A stretch of 64,000 nt of DNA, from the NCBI RefSeq assembly GCF_901000735.1, contig NC_081551.1, positions 12,191,604-12,255,603 on the forward strand, given 5' to 3'. The position numbers and the translations under genes are program-made. Origin of the DNA: Corylus avellana (taxonomy: Eukaryota; Streptophyta; Magnoliopsida; Fagales; Betulaceae). Positions 37,171-48,889 of this stretch are shown here, piece by piece. Below the pieces are notes generated by a model. It saw nothing but the letters and a program-made list of their open reading frames with translations. It ran no database searches and had not been told where the DNA came from. Positions within the stretch are counted from its first letter, which is position 1. Every line of letters begins with the position of its first letter.

Positions 37171-39680
37171 TGATAAGCGCCGAATGTTGCACATTCAAGC
37201 CCCTTAATTTACATATGTTGATTCCTTAGCATTGTTATTTGTTTGATTTTGTTTTGTTTTTGTGTTTCAGGTCTTATTTGACAAATCATTGGAAATTGGG
37301 CTTAAAAGGACAACAATTTGAGCATTCTAGATCTAGGATCGATCGCAGCACCCCTGGGATTGAGCGCACCTGCGCTCGAGCGTCTGCGGCCAGGGATTGA
37401 GCGCAATGCGCTCGTGCGCACAAAAGCTAAGCTCGAGCGCACATAATCTCGGATCGAGCGCACACGGGCGTACAGTGCATGGCAAGAATCCTTTTCCAAC
37501 TTGGGCTTGGTTTTCAGTCTCCCAATTGGACTGGGAGACTGACTTCCGATTTTCTAAGGATTTCTAGGGTTTTAGGGTTTTCCAAATCCCTATAAATAGG
37601 GCTCTAAACATTGTAAACAGACACACCGCCTCTTAGAGCTAAAATTTCAGTAAATTGTCTTTAGAGCTTAGAAGATCATGAGCAGCAAAACCCAAATTGT
37701 GGGGTATTGATGTAACCCTTTCCAAGCACAATGGTTTGATTGTATTTAATTTCTAGTTTTTCTATTTATGCATGTTGATTGTATAACTATGAGGATTGCT
37801 ACAATTGATTTCTGCTCTTCATATTAAATGCAATTGTTCTTTAATTCCAATTCAATATTAGTAAAATTATTATCTTGTCTTAGAAATTATTTTACTATTA
37901 TTGAACTCAAATCATTCTTATTTTCTGTGATTATAAGAATGATGGTTATACAATGGTTCTTAATTGGCATGTAATCAATAGGGTTAGATAGACCATACCT
38001 AGGAAAGACGGATCGTACTACACCCTAGTTTAGTGTAATTTAGGTACACGATCCGTGCCAACCAAAGATAGGTTATGCTATTCCGTTGATTGCATGAATT
38101 TATTTTCATATGTTTTCTTGTTTAATTTATAACATGCATATAAAGAATTGCTAGAATTAAATATGGTTAACCATTGGTGTACGGATTGTGGTGAAATTAA
38201 TACCCTACTCTCTCTCTCATATATTTACTTCATTTATTTCCGTTTATTTTATGCACTTTAAATTCACACAAACACATCACTCTCTTTTAATTAAGTTAAC
38301 TTTGATCTTTTAATTTTGATAATTAAATCCCTGCAGTCCTTGAGGTTCGACACCCTCAATATAGCTCTATCCTACAGGATTCGTATTATTGCGAGTGGTA
38401 ATTTTTATTATTGATATTTTTTGTCACAAAAATACCACATTAATTTTTGGCGCTGTTGCCGGGGACTGCACAACGGTTTTATTGTCATAATTTAAGGATT
38501 AATTTTAGCTTAATAATTTATTTTTCTACTAATTTTAATTCTGTTTGTGTTTTGTTTTTGTTTTATTTTAGAATTTGCAAACAGGTTCGTAAGCTGCCTT
38601 CTCTGTGACTGCGATTGAGCGCACGGACGCACTTCAGCAAGCACTAGCCAGCAGCGCTCGAGCCTCTCCTCGTGCGCTCGCACCCATCTGCGGCAGTACG
38701 CTCGAGCGCACCTTGTCGTGCGATAGAGCGCATTTGCGGCAGCTTGCATCCAGAACCCTGAGTGCAATCTAAGGCCGTTTGTGAGCTTTGTTTGTTTTCT
38801 GTTTTTAGCTTATTTTCTTTCTATTCTTTTTAAAGTTCTGTTTAGTTTATGAGAGGTAGTCGTTCTTTGTCTTTTCCATTAATTTCTTGCGACCTTGAAA
38901 TTGAACGCACCCTTAGACAAATTAGATCCCAAAAGAACTCTAATTTGCTAGAAGAGCGTTCCACTGAGACCATGGGGGACGGTAACCACGTAGCATTGCA
39001 AGATCACTATCTTCCTACTACTTACACTACTCCCACATGTCTCCGGTTGCCGGAAATTACGGCAACCCATTATGAAATTAAGCCCAGTACTATACGAAGT
39101 TTACCTTCTTTCCTAGGGCTTAGCACTAAAAATCCTTATGACTTCCTCAGTGATTTCGAAGCAATTTGTCAAACCACTAAAATGAACGGATTCACTGAGG
39201 ATGCCCTAAGGATGCGTCTTTTTCCTTTCTCCCTCAAGTAAAAAGCCAAACATTGGTTCCAATCCTTAACACCTAACTCCATTACTTCTTGGGCTCAATT
39301 GCAACAAGAATTTCTTAGGAAGTACTTTCCTATAGGAATGACCAATGATACTAGGAGAGCCATTACTACCTTCTCCCAGTATGAGGGAGAAGATTTCCAT
39401 GAGACTTGGGATAGACTACAGAGCCTGCTTAGATCATGTCCACACCACGCTGTCCCAAAATGGCAGCGTGTGCAGTGTTTTTATGATGGCCTGACCGAGT
39501 CCAATAGAAAAATGGTGGATGCATCATGTGGGGGGACATTCATGTTGAAAAGCGAAGATGAAGCATGGTCTATGTTTGAAAACTTGAGTAACAATTCTCT
39601 TCAGGAGGTTTCCGCCAGACGAAGGGCACCAGCACCTAAAGCACTCAAGACGAAGAGTTTGTATGACGCCAACAGAAAGG
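37171..39680 (+). mobile_element. Truncated Ty3/Gypsy element (5' LTR, primer site, gag)
   Basis: The 5' LTR 37171-38439 runs TGATAAGCGCC...AATACCACA. It is followed by the Athila/Tat-type primer-binding sequence ttggcgctgttgccgggga (38445-38463). A gag-like region follows, then the element stops; no pol or 3' LTR is present. The left junction agaaaggt (37164-37171) recurs at 39674-39681, which could be a target-site remnant or microhomology at a deletion. The LTR carries the ctcgagcgc-type motif cluster at 37330-37470. Confidence 0.7.
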
Positions 39681-39700
39681 TAAAGCTTGGGAATCAATAG
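38849..39700 (+). pseudogene. Gypsy gag polyprotein fragment
   Basis: One frame with a single TAA at 39239-39241. N-terminal part LPSFLGLSTKNPYDFLSDFE; after the stop the retrotrans_gag core continues (HWFQSLTPNSITSWAQLQQE, FLRKYFPIGMTNDTRRAITT, FHETWDRLQSLLRSCPHH). This is the plant Athila/Tat-type gag. There is no protease, RT or integrase downstream because the element is truncated near 39680. Confidence 0.75.
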
Positions 39701-40825
39701 AATTGCTTAAGGCAAAGAAGGCTAAAGGGTGGAGATGGGCTTACAGAAAGAAAGGGTCAACAGAGAAAGTTGTGTGGCCAAGAGGACTGGCAGAGAAGCA
39801 TGGTAATCTGTCTAAACCAGGTTCTATACTCAAGTTCAAGAGGTGCTTGGACTTGAGTGTCACTTGTGGATTGTGATAGCCCTTAGGGGCTTGGGCAGAG
39901 GCATCAGAAGGAGATTCGTATTATTGTGACTTGATGGGTTTCAAGTCATGGTGGAGATTGTTGACGTGGGTGCCTTGATCCATCAAGCTTTGAGTGGGCT
40001 CCAAGGTTTTGTCCTTCTCTAAGAAGGAAAGGCTTGCTTGTCCTTATACTACATGGTATCCAAGTCCCACTTGTAGAAGGAAAACAAAAGACCTATGTGT
40101 AGTAGGCTATTCCACCGCCTATCACCCTATATAAGGAGCCTTTATGAAACCTTTGGAGATCAAGCACATAGAGCGGCACTTCAAGAGTTGGCTGCTGGGA
40201 GTTAATGCATGTGGCGCAGCTCCTTGTGGTTTTTCCCAACAACGTGAAAAATCAAAGAGAGCCATTCTTCTTGGTTTTTAGTCGTGCCGTACGAAGTATG
40301 GGCAGCAAAGAAAACAAGAGAGAAACAGCCGCACAGTGAGGGAGAAAAATAGAAGAGACCAACCGCCATCGTATCCAAGCAAAAGAATAAGAGTTTGTAT
40401 TCCTGTCTTTTGTTTTCTCCTTTTGAGAATCATCTCTATTGTGTAATAGTGAGATTTGGGTGTATTGGGGTTTTTGGTCTGAGTGATTTTTTTTTTCTCT
40501 ACTATATTTTTGTACTTCATCTTTCATAGTGAATTTCTTCGTGATCGCCTCCGCCAGTGGACGTACCTCACATTGAGGGAACCACTTAAATCTTGGTGTT
40601 GTCTTGTGTGTGATTGTTCTCACTTTATTTAGCCGTAATTGTGATCGTGGTTTTTCCACAACAGCCATAATCCCAACAGATCCAATAATTGCAATGCATG
40701 TGCAGCCAATCCTCAATGAAGTCTTTCATGTTCTCAACCATCAACAATATTTGCCTACAATTACTGATGATGAGCTCTCAAGTATCCATCGTCTGCTGCA
40801 TGTAGTTTGTTCTAAGATCTCGTAA

Positions 40826-42204
40826 TATGCCATAACTTTTTGTGTTTCCATGTAATTGTGAATGTTTAGATATTTTGATGATGCCCATTAATTTTGGATT
40901 ATGTAGTTATTGTTAGTTCATTTGTTCTATTAGAAGGTGTAAATTTTTTTTAGGCTGTTTTGATTTTCCCAAACATTTGAGACTTCAATGTTTTTTTGGA
41001 CAAGTCCCTAGCCTTTGTTAAAGAATTTCCTGAAATCATTTGCCAATATAAAAGAATGCAATAAAAACATTTCATTAATCATTTACGTGCATTCATAGAG
41101 GTTTTGCTATAAAATCCTCATATAAACAATGGAGAATTGAAATAAACTTGTGCTCCAAAACAATGGAGAATTCCATGAAACATTTGCCAATTACAGTATC
41201 CATCTCAAGCTGTAATTAACTAATTAAAATAAACTTGTGTTCCAAAACTGATGTCTGTGAGTTGAAGCCTCTGCCATATCTGATGGTGGAAATCAGTTCT
41301 TGAAATCAGCAACAACCATCACAGTATCTAGCATTTGTAACTTTTTGCAACTTTTTGAATCTTGTGGACATGCAAACCAGCGATCCCAAAATGGATTTAT
41401 TGGGCCATTTGTTCTGCCAAACCAGAAGAAATTATGGAAATTATGATACAATATGATTATGAGAAAAATTTTAAAGCAACCAAAGCAAATGGTTTGGAAA
41501 AAATTATTAAATTGGGATTTCTCAAACTCATCCAAAAACGCCAGAGAACATTCCCAACAAAAGTATCTAGCAAACGAAACAGAACAAAAATTCACTAACA
41601 TTTCTATTCAAAAAATTACCATCTGGCCATAACAAAAACAGAAATTTCAATAGAAAAATGCTCTACAACCATTTCATCCCTTCCACAACTGAAATCCCCA
41701 AAAGGAATAACACCCCAAAATATTGTTCCCATCCTCTCCATTCAATTCAGTCCTAGCCAAGCAAAACTTCCAGCTACCAAAAAACAACCAAAAGACAGAG
41801 AAAAAGAAAAAGGCACTAATATTACCTCAGATCGACTCTGGATGAGCACAAAGATAGGACCCAAATCAAACCGCCGGACCCAACCAACAGTCGTTTCCGA
41901 ACCCAGTCAACCGACGCCGGTGAGTTTCATCATCACTGTCACTGAAAGAGAGCTCAAAGAGGGAGAGCATCTGAGAGGGACCCAAATCAAACCGCCGAAC
42001 CCAACCCCCCACTGTACCAAGCCCACAATCGTTTCCGAACCTAGTCAACCAACACCGATGAGTTTCATCGTCATCGTCACCGTTTGAGAGAGCATCTGAG
42101 AGGGAGAGAGAGAGAGAGAGTGTTTGACATGGAGAGGGAGAGAGAGAGGGAGGGAGGGAGGAAGAGAGAGCATCTGGCAGAGGGGATTTTGATTTGGAAT
42201 TTGA
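40826..42204. other. 3' flank of the VARICOSE fragment and right part of the inner MULE
   Basis: 40826-41280 looks like 3' UTR or AT-rich filler. On the minus strand about 41290-41420 reads open (RTNGPINPFWDRWFACPQDS) after an acceptor-like tttggcag, but I do not recognise it. 41850-42075 holds two copies of a block containing gtttccgaac..agtcaacc, and 42100-42240 is (GA)n-rich. Confidence 0.4.
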
Positions 42205-42402
42205 GATGCTTGAATTTGAGAGAGAGAGAGAGGGTCGAAAATTTTGAACATGAGCCGACAGAGGAGAGAGAAAAGACATGCTTTCTCCTGTTCATATTGA
42301 AATTAGTGTGCGAAAAAGACAAAAAAAAAAGAAATGACGATGCTTGCCACATTGACATATATGGGCAAAATGTGGAGATTTGCTTGCACTGAAGCATTTC
42401 TC
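42205..42402 (-). repeat. Right terminal inverted repeat of the inner MULE
   Basis: The reverse complement aligns with 31627-31820: tctccacattttgcccatat against gtccacattttccccatat, then the T-run and ctctctcctctgt. The arms are diverged and no longer identical. Confidence 0.65.
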
Positions 42403-42719
42403 CCCCCAATTTAATAATCGTTTCACATTCCTCTTCTCAATGTAAAGTATTTATATGCTGCTTCTAATGAAAATGCTACACTTACTAAAATTTCTCCATA
42501 AAATTCCTTTCCCAAATGATGTTTTAACATTCCATGAGATCTATTATTTCGGAAAATGTGTGACCATCTCATGGGATGGTGACATATCACTTGGGAACCA
42601 ATTTTAGGGGAAAAATTTGGTAAGTGTAGCATTTCTCTGCTTCTAAATGAGAGAATATATTACGTGTTAAAAGTTGGCAATGGGGTTGTTATGAACCTAA
42701 CAATTCTCTGCTTACATAG

Positions 42720-45186
42720 ATTCCAAATGATGACGACCCATTCCTCGAAGTTGTCCCTCAAATTGGTTAGTTAGTCTTTACACTCTTTTATTAATATCAT
42801 TAAGTTTCTTTCTCATAGTAAATTTTACTCATTAGTTGTTGATTGTCATTTAGTGAATGTTGTGATTCCAATCTTGTTCCGATATGTTGATTGGGTAACT
42901 GTATTTTTTTTTTTTTGTCATCTAGATGGAAATGAAGTTGTCTATGCTTTAGAGTTGGTAGACAAGGATGACAATGATGTGCAATGCAATAAGAAAGAAG
43001 CAGAACCGGAGGTAGGAATGAAGTTTAGTTCTAAAAAAGAACTAAAACTATTTTATAGGCAGTATGCTCAGCAATCAGGGTTTGGGGTGACATCTAAAGG
43101 AGGTAAAAATAATCCAGACGGGAGTCATAAGTACGTCACCCTTACATGTGCTCGTTATGGCAAGAAGCAAATTGATGCAATTAATATTGACAAGTCAAAT
43201 CCGACAACGAAAACTGGGTGTAAGGCCAAGATCAATGCATTGTTCAAGGATGGAGCATGGTGTTTGACTACTGTTAATGTGAACCATAATCATGCTTTAA
43301 GCCCTAGTAAAACAAGATTTTTTCGATGCTATAGGAGGATAGATGCTAATGTGAAAGAAGGCTCGAATTAAACGATATAGCTGGGATAGGTGTGAGTAAG
43401 AACTTTAACTCTCTCATTGTTGAAGGTGGAGGGTATGAGAATTTGTCATTCATAGAGAGAGATTGTTGGAATTTTATTAACAAGGCAAGACATCTTCGGC
43501 TTGGCAAAGGAGGTGCCGGAGTACTTTATGACTACTTTACTAGAATGCGAGAAATGAATGATGGCTTCTACGCTGTGATGGATTTGGATGACGACTCTAG
43601 GCTAAGGAATGTGTTATGGGCTGATGCACGAAGCAGGGCTGCATATGAGTATTTTGGGGATGTGGTTACATTTGACACGACGTATTTGACCAATATATAC
43701 AAAATGCCATTTGCTCCTTTCGTGGGAGTGAATCATCATGGTCAGTCAATATTTTTGGGGGCAGGATTACTATCAGGTGAGGATATCGTCACATTTGTTT
43801 GGTTGTTTGAAACATGGTTGAAATGCATGAACGGCCAAGCTCCACTTACAATAATAACACATCAGGATAAGGCTATGAAAAGTGCAATTGCAAAAGTTTT
43901 TCCTAGAGCCCAACATAGATTTTGTTTATGGCAGATTATTAAAAAATTTCCAAAGAAGCTAAGATCACATGCTCAATACAAGTGTGGCTTGAAGAGTGCC
44001 ATACAAAGTGCAATCTACGACTCTTAAACTTGTGTTGAATTTGATAACAGTTGGCAAGGTCTACTGGAAAGGTATAATCTTCGAGATAATGCATGGTTGT
44101 GTTGAGTATATAGTGAGCGAGCTCATTGGGTACCAGCGTATTTAAAAGATACATTTTGGGCCGGAATGCAAACTACACAACGAAGTGAAAGTATGAATGC
44201 ATTTTTTGATAATTATAAGCACTCCAAATGCACCCTGAAAGAATTTGTTGACCAATTTAACAATGCTTTGAGGAGAAAGGCTGAGAATGAGAAAGTAGCT
44301 GATTTCAATTCTTTTAATGCCATCATTCCCTGTATATCTCATTTTTCTATTGAGAAGAAATTTCAAGAACTTTAAGGAGTTTAGTTGCTTAATGTATTGC
44401 AATTGCTCTCTTATTAAAAGTGAATGTGCAATTTCTACCTACGAAGTATCTGATGAGGAAACAATTGATGATTACACAAAAGAACGAAATTTTTGTGTTT
44501 ACTTCAATGGAGATGAAAGTGAAGTTAAATGCACTTGTGGGTTGTTTGAATGTAGAGGAATCTTGTGTAGGCATGCTCTTGTTGAGAGTAGTTATAATCT
44601 CTTCAATTGCAACCCTGATGCCCAAAGATATGATTGCTTGTTGAAAAATGGTAGTGAATTAGCGACGCTTACATCAACCAGTGAGGACCATTAAATTGAT
44701 GTCATGCGCTGTGTAGACATGTTGCTAGCGAAATACAAGTGCTCAGGGTATGAACCCAGTCCACCCTCCCATGATATTCCACGGGCATCTTCCAAAAGTA
44801 ATGAAACCATTGATGGTGTAGTAGTGAAAAGTACCAAGGTTCTTATAAAGGCAAGGCACTATTCAAAAGAATGGTGTCTACGGTTAAAAAAGTCGTGACA
44901 CAAGCCAAAAAGAAACATCAAAGTCACAACAATACCAACCAGAAGGGGAGAAAAAATCAGGTTGCTTATTTTTCTTCCTTTTATGAGTGTTTTACTTATT
45001 CTTACTAAACACGTGATCGCATACAAACATTTCAAGCATATTGTAACACATTTGGTATTTTTTTTAAAATTCAAGGCTTGCCAAGGAGTCCAAGAAAGGG
45101 AATTGAACACAAATGAAGCTCAATTGGCTTCAATAACTAATACTCAATATGATCGCATAATTGGAACGGCAGGAAATTGCTTTTAG
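42720..45186 (+). pseudogene. FAR1/FRS-type MULE transposase, second copy, frameshifted
   Basis: This is the transposase relic of the outer MULE and a paralogue of the one at 33436. Exon 42720-42765 (IPNDDDPFLEVVPQIG) splices to about 42926. The FAR1 domain is present (FSSKKELKLFYRQYAQQSGF, TGCKAKIN, VNHNHALSP). A 1-base loss near 43354 shifts the frame. The MULE domain follows (FGDVVTFDTTYLT, NHHGQSIFLGAG, VFPRAQHRFCLWQI), then TTQRSESMNAFFDNY and the SWIM finger VKCTCGLFECRGILCRHAL. Stops lie at 44025 and 44103, with another frame change near 44370. About 30 codons after the SWIM finger are missing relative to the first copy. The usual TDQD catalytic motif reads THQD. The last exon (about 45076-45186) ends IIGTAGNCF. 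Confidence 0.85.
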
Positions 45187-45349
45187 TAAGGTAGACACAC
45201 TTCAAGCTCCCTACTATTGTCAAATTACATTGTTATATCATTGTCATTCTCCTTTTTCCTTTTTCTTTTCTATTTTTATTTTATTCTTTAATAACTTATA
45301 ACGGTTTGTTTGTTTTGCTAACTTACTAATTTGATTTGCTACATGATAC

Positions 45350-45850
45350 GGGTTTCAACCTATTTGAATAGGCGATTGAGCATGTTGTTTTGTTTTTTTG
45401 AAAGCATTGCTCTTTTTTGTTCAGCTAGTGCTTTTAGTACATGTTACAAGAATTTTTTGGAAGCATTGCTCTTTTTTGGCTAATGGTGGTGTATAGTTTT
45501 TGCATGTGTAGAATAGTTGGAATGGTGCATGGTTTTTGTAGGTGCTAAACATGTGGAATGGTGTACAATTTTTGTAAGCGTTAAATAGATGCAAACTACT
45601 TCTGGGTACAACAGCTACTTATCTATTTACTGTATCCATCAGGTATTTCCAAATCATGTGTCGATCAACATTGAAAGAATTATTACACTAACTTTTGAAT
45701 TGGATAGCACATTGAGAGAATTTAATTTTCTATTTTATTTTACATAGATGAGTATATGATTCATCCGTTTATTCAACTAAAGAGCTGAAGAACTTCACTG
45801 TGATCTAACTCATTAACTAGGTATGGCGTAGTTTTTGAATTTGTGGGGCC
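45350..45850 (+). repeat. Downstream flank of the second transposase, inverted copy at 48890-49340
   Basis: Blocks such as cgattgagcatgttgtttt, gttggaatggtg and cttcactgtgatc recur in the same order on the minus strand of 48890-49340. The two stretches are inverted copies of one MULE 3' region. Confidence 0.65.
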
Positions 45851-48800
45851 TATAGAATGTCAATTGGTTGCAACATGCATTCAGAAACTGAAAGGGGAAA
45901 TTTATTTGTGGTGGCATAAAGTATTTTTATTATGGAGATTCATTAGAATATCTACACTGAAAAATATACAAAAGTTATTGCATGCAGAAAATGGGAGGAA
46001 ATCACATGTGGCATTAATTTTTTGCACATTGTTTGATATTTAACAGCTTAGGTGCAATTTCCTGTATGTGTTGACTTTTGACGTTGTTGAAAAGTCTTGG
46101 CATCATCAACATGCAGCTTAGTCTATGCAGTCAGGAAGTTTCAATATGTATGTAATTGTACAAGTCAATCAAAACCCACTTAGAATATTGATTTTGTTTT
46201 TTGTATATTGGTACTTAGCAAAGCAGCAATTGTCATAAAAATGTACTAATTCTCCATATATCTTTCACCTTTCTTGCAAGTTGATATAGAGATTTCATTC
46301 AGAACAATTGAGTTACAAAAAGCATAAAATCTAGACCAATCCACAAGCAGGTCCTATACAATCTTCTTTGCCCATCTCATTTCTTTTATTTATTATTATT
46401 ATTATTATTATTTTTTTTTTTTGCCTAACAGATTTTTATGTATTTATTATTATTAATTTTATCTAGCTGGCATATTACTATATTAACATTTTGTTCTTCT
46501 TGGCATCATCAACATGCAACTTCCAATTACAGTGGGTTTTCTCTTTGGCATTGTTCAACTGCTGCTCTATATAGTTTACAACAAGGCCAATTCAGTTCTA
46601 GTCTTGGAGGAGCCGAAGCTGCATGTACCTAAGTACATTATTGTACATATGCTCATTACCACACTTGTGTGGTGGTTTTTAAGTTTATTAACATGCTCCC
46701 TCTAAGAATATTTATTAAATTTCAATATGTATGGCTGACGAGTACTACTTCACCAAAGCTTAATTAACCATTCAAGATCATGTTGTGGTTTTTAATTTGT
46801 GTGTTTATGTGAATTTGAATGATGCTCAATTGAATATTGATTTCACATAAAATTTCTATGATTGCTCCTATCAAGAGAACATGAGAAATACAACCTGACC
46901 GAGAATCAAATGCATCAATAGATGAGGAATAGTACATACATAAATGTGATACTAAGATCAAAGCTATTATGTCTTTGTTATATAACAAGATACTTCTTGC
47001 CTACAAGGTTGTCAAATTAGTTACCAGTTTCTTTACTTCTTTCTTGAGAAGAAGTGAATAACCTAAGGCTAGTAATTTAGAAAAGTAGATTTTATTAATA
47101 TTATTCTATAAGGGGATGACATTTATTAACTAGATTAAAGAAGATAATTCAAGCAATTCCCTCCTCCCATTTCCCTTGCAAATGGTTAATTTGTTGATGA
47201 TCTCTTGCTCATTCACGGACTCACTTAAAATAAAAGATGAAGCTTACCATTCTATATGAATGACCATCCTTATAAGCTACAAGTCACAGCTAGTAGAAGG
47301 TTAGATTGAGTCACTCTCAACCTCAGTGTTCTAGCACAATCTCTTTCTTTTTGGATAACTCAAAGATGGAGAGAAAAAAGTGGGGTTTTGTCTTGTTCTA
47401 CTTTCTTTATTTCTTAATCTTTTTTTTTTTTCCTTGTATACTAAACTGTTTTCACATTAACAGTTGTTTAATTTTATGTTTAAGATCTTGCAATCAGAAA
47501 GACACCAACCAAGAAAAGAACACAAAGATGAGTACTTTTAAACATGTAGTGTCATGTCCATCCTGAAAACACTAAAAAAGTGAGAAGTTTCACAAACCTT
47601 CCAAGTGAATCTTAACATAATAAACTCTTACAACAATACATATTACAAACTAACAACATCAATAACCAAAATCAACAACACTACCCCCAAGTTCCAAGAC
47701 CTTCCAACATGTTCCATCATTCATGAGATCCCTACAAGAATTTAAAACACTTAACCCTTAACAACATAAAAATGAAAAAGAACAAAACATGCTAAATAAC
47801 TACAATAAGAATAAACCGATAGCAAGCTAACATTTACGGAGATTGTAAGAATGAAGTCACCACGTTTAAGTCATATGATATAGTCAAAACGTATTTGAGG
47901 CAGTCAAAAGTTTCACTTACTGAATGAAAGAGGACAATGACAAATCATTTCCAAAATTTGTTTAAAAAATCAAACTTAGTTATAACACTGAGGAACACAA
48001 AAATTTTAAATGGATGAAAGATTACAATGACAAAACATGCTTGTAAGAGCCTTTATAAAAGTAGAAGCGAATGGAATTGGAAACGTAAGTGAAAAAGAGG
48101 CATGTAGTTCATCACATCATGTAGATCTATCACAATTGACTAGTTTGCAAAAATCTATTATTCCTTCTAAATAAAATAAATTAATTAATTAAATAAAAAA
48201 TAAATAAAAAAAACGAATCCAAACATAGAAGAAGTCCAATACACACACTCTCTGTGGTGGTGACATACATGGTCTTTTATTTATATATTTTAAGTACAAA
48301 ATTATAACACTAGTAACTTCATTGGCGATTTAAAATGTAAAAACAAAATGCAATAAGCAAATATTTCATTAAATACTTCTGTAATATAACAAATCAACAT
48401 GATAGTTTTCCTAGGTCTGGAAGTCGGATAATTCGGTTGCAAAAATGGCATTTTCGCATTTTGCACTGTCCTGGTCAGTAAAGTCAGAATTTTCACCGAC
48501 TTCTTCCGCTAACCTTCTTTTTTGTTACTGACGTGATTATGGAGACAATTCGTAATGCCGGCCGGTTATGTAGTAATCTTCACTATCCTTTCATATGGTT
48601 ATATGTTTAGTCAAAGAAATGGAAAAAGACAGTCGGTAAAGTCGGTCGGTTAGAAATGTTATTTGGCCTACCAAACCGAGTTTGTTGGAAATAGAAAAAG
48701 TCTACTGCGTACCTGCCATTAGTTAAGCTGTGACAATAAATGTCGGTCGGTTCTCGGCCGGCAAGCAGTATGTAGTTATTTTGCACAACCCTAGCTAGTT

Positions 48801-48889
48801 TTACCTATTCTTGAATAAATGGACAAAATTTTTCAAGCCAATATAGGAAGAGCAGTACAACCTAACAAGTCAAGAGATGAGAAGTTTCG
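45851..48889. other. Non-coding interior of the outer MULE
   Basis: AT-rich, with an (ATT)n run near 46390 and no recognisable coding sequence or structured RNA. A possible second hAT-like relic lies at about 48412-48795: it has the same GGTCGGT-rich content as 32314-33346 and a right end gcacaaccctagc that resembles that element's terminus inverted. Its left end is not clear. Confidence 0.35.

Larger units (their letters stand above)
36130..40663 (+). mobile_element. Degenerate Ty1/copia element inserted in the VARICOSE fragment
   Basis: LTRs are 36130-~36794 and 39959-40663 (TGTTGACGTG...CCACAACA). The target duplication gccat is perfect (36125-36129 and 40664-40668). The 5' LTR has lost its last ~25 bases and runs straight into a GAG pre-integrase segment (LWHMRLDHLGEHSMFELHKR, 36771-37028) and the start of the integrase (FIDDFSRK near 37160), so gag and protease are deleted. 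A Gypsy element interrupts the integrase at 37171. Only a short 3' piece of pol (39681-39958) remains before the 3' LTR. The LTRs differ at many positions, so the element is older than the one at 14879. Confidence 0.85.
35790..40825 (+). pseudogene. Captured 3' end of a VARICOSE/EDC4 decapping-scaffold gene, split by a copia element
   Basis: VARICOSE (EDC4/Ge-1) is the WD40 scaffold of the mRNA decapping complex in P-bodies; this piece encodes only its conserved C-terminal domain. Exon 35790-35903 reads [20 protein letters not shown], then [11 protein letters not shown]. Exon 35987-36129 reads LPLSQMVLFYLLRHL, then KIGWMIDVANAI. Coding then resumes at 40669 after the copia element and its target duplicate, reading IPTDPIIAMHVQPILNEVF and ending LLHVVCSKIS at TAA 40823-40825. 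These are the family's C-terminal motifs (LSxLISxxKYEEAF, SWLCSQVD, PLSQGVLLSLLQQL, AIxPxDxxIAxHxRPIF). The WD40 part is absent. The frame across the insertion is intact, so it was open when the copia element landed. Confidence 0.85.
31627..42402. mobile_element. Inner Mutator-like element nested in the outer MULE
   Basis: The left end (gggatttgctagaatgcaat) and the inverted right end (gagaaatgcttcagtgcaag) are followed in both arms by tccacatttt.cccatata, cttggcaag or tgtggcaag, a T-run with gtctttttc, and ctctctcctctgt. The TIRs are thus about 190 bp and diverged. The flanks ccctcaatt (31618-31626) and cccccaatt (42403-42411) fit a 9-bp target duplication with one change. It lies in the intron after the last captured bZIP exon. 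Inside are a hAT element, an FRS-type transposase, a captured VARICOSE 3' end and a copia insertion. Without the copia element it is about 6.2 kb. Confidence 0.75.

Noticed and set aside
41842..42409. Ser/Leu- or Arg/Glu-rich ORFs on both strands
   Set aside because: Caused by (GA)n/(CT)n repeats and the inner MULE TIR.
42853..42942. Apparent start of the second FRS transposase at 42853
   Set aside because: That ORF start lies in an intron (a T-run precedes the acceptor near 42925); the true upstream exon is 42720-42765.
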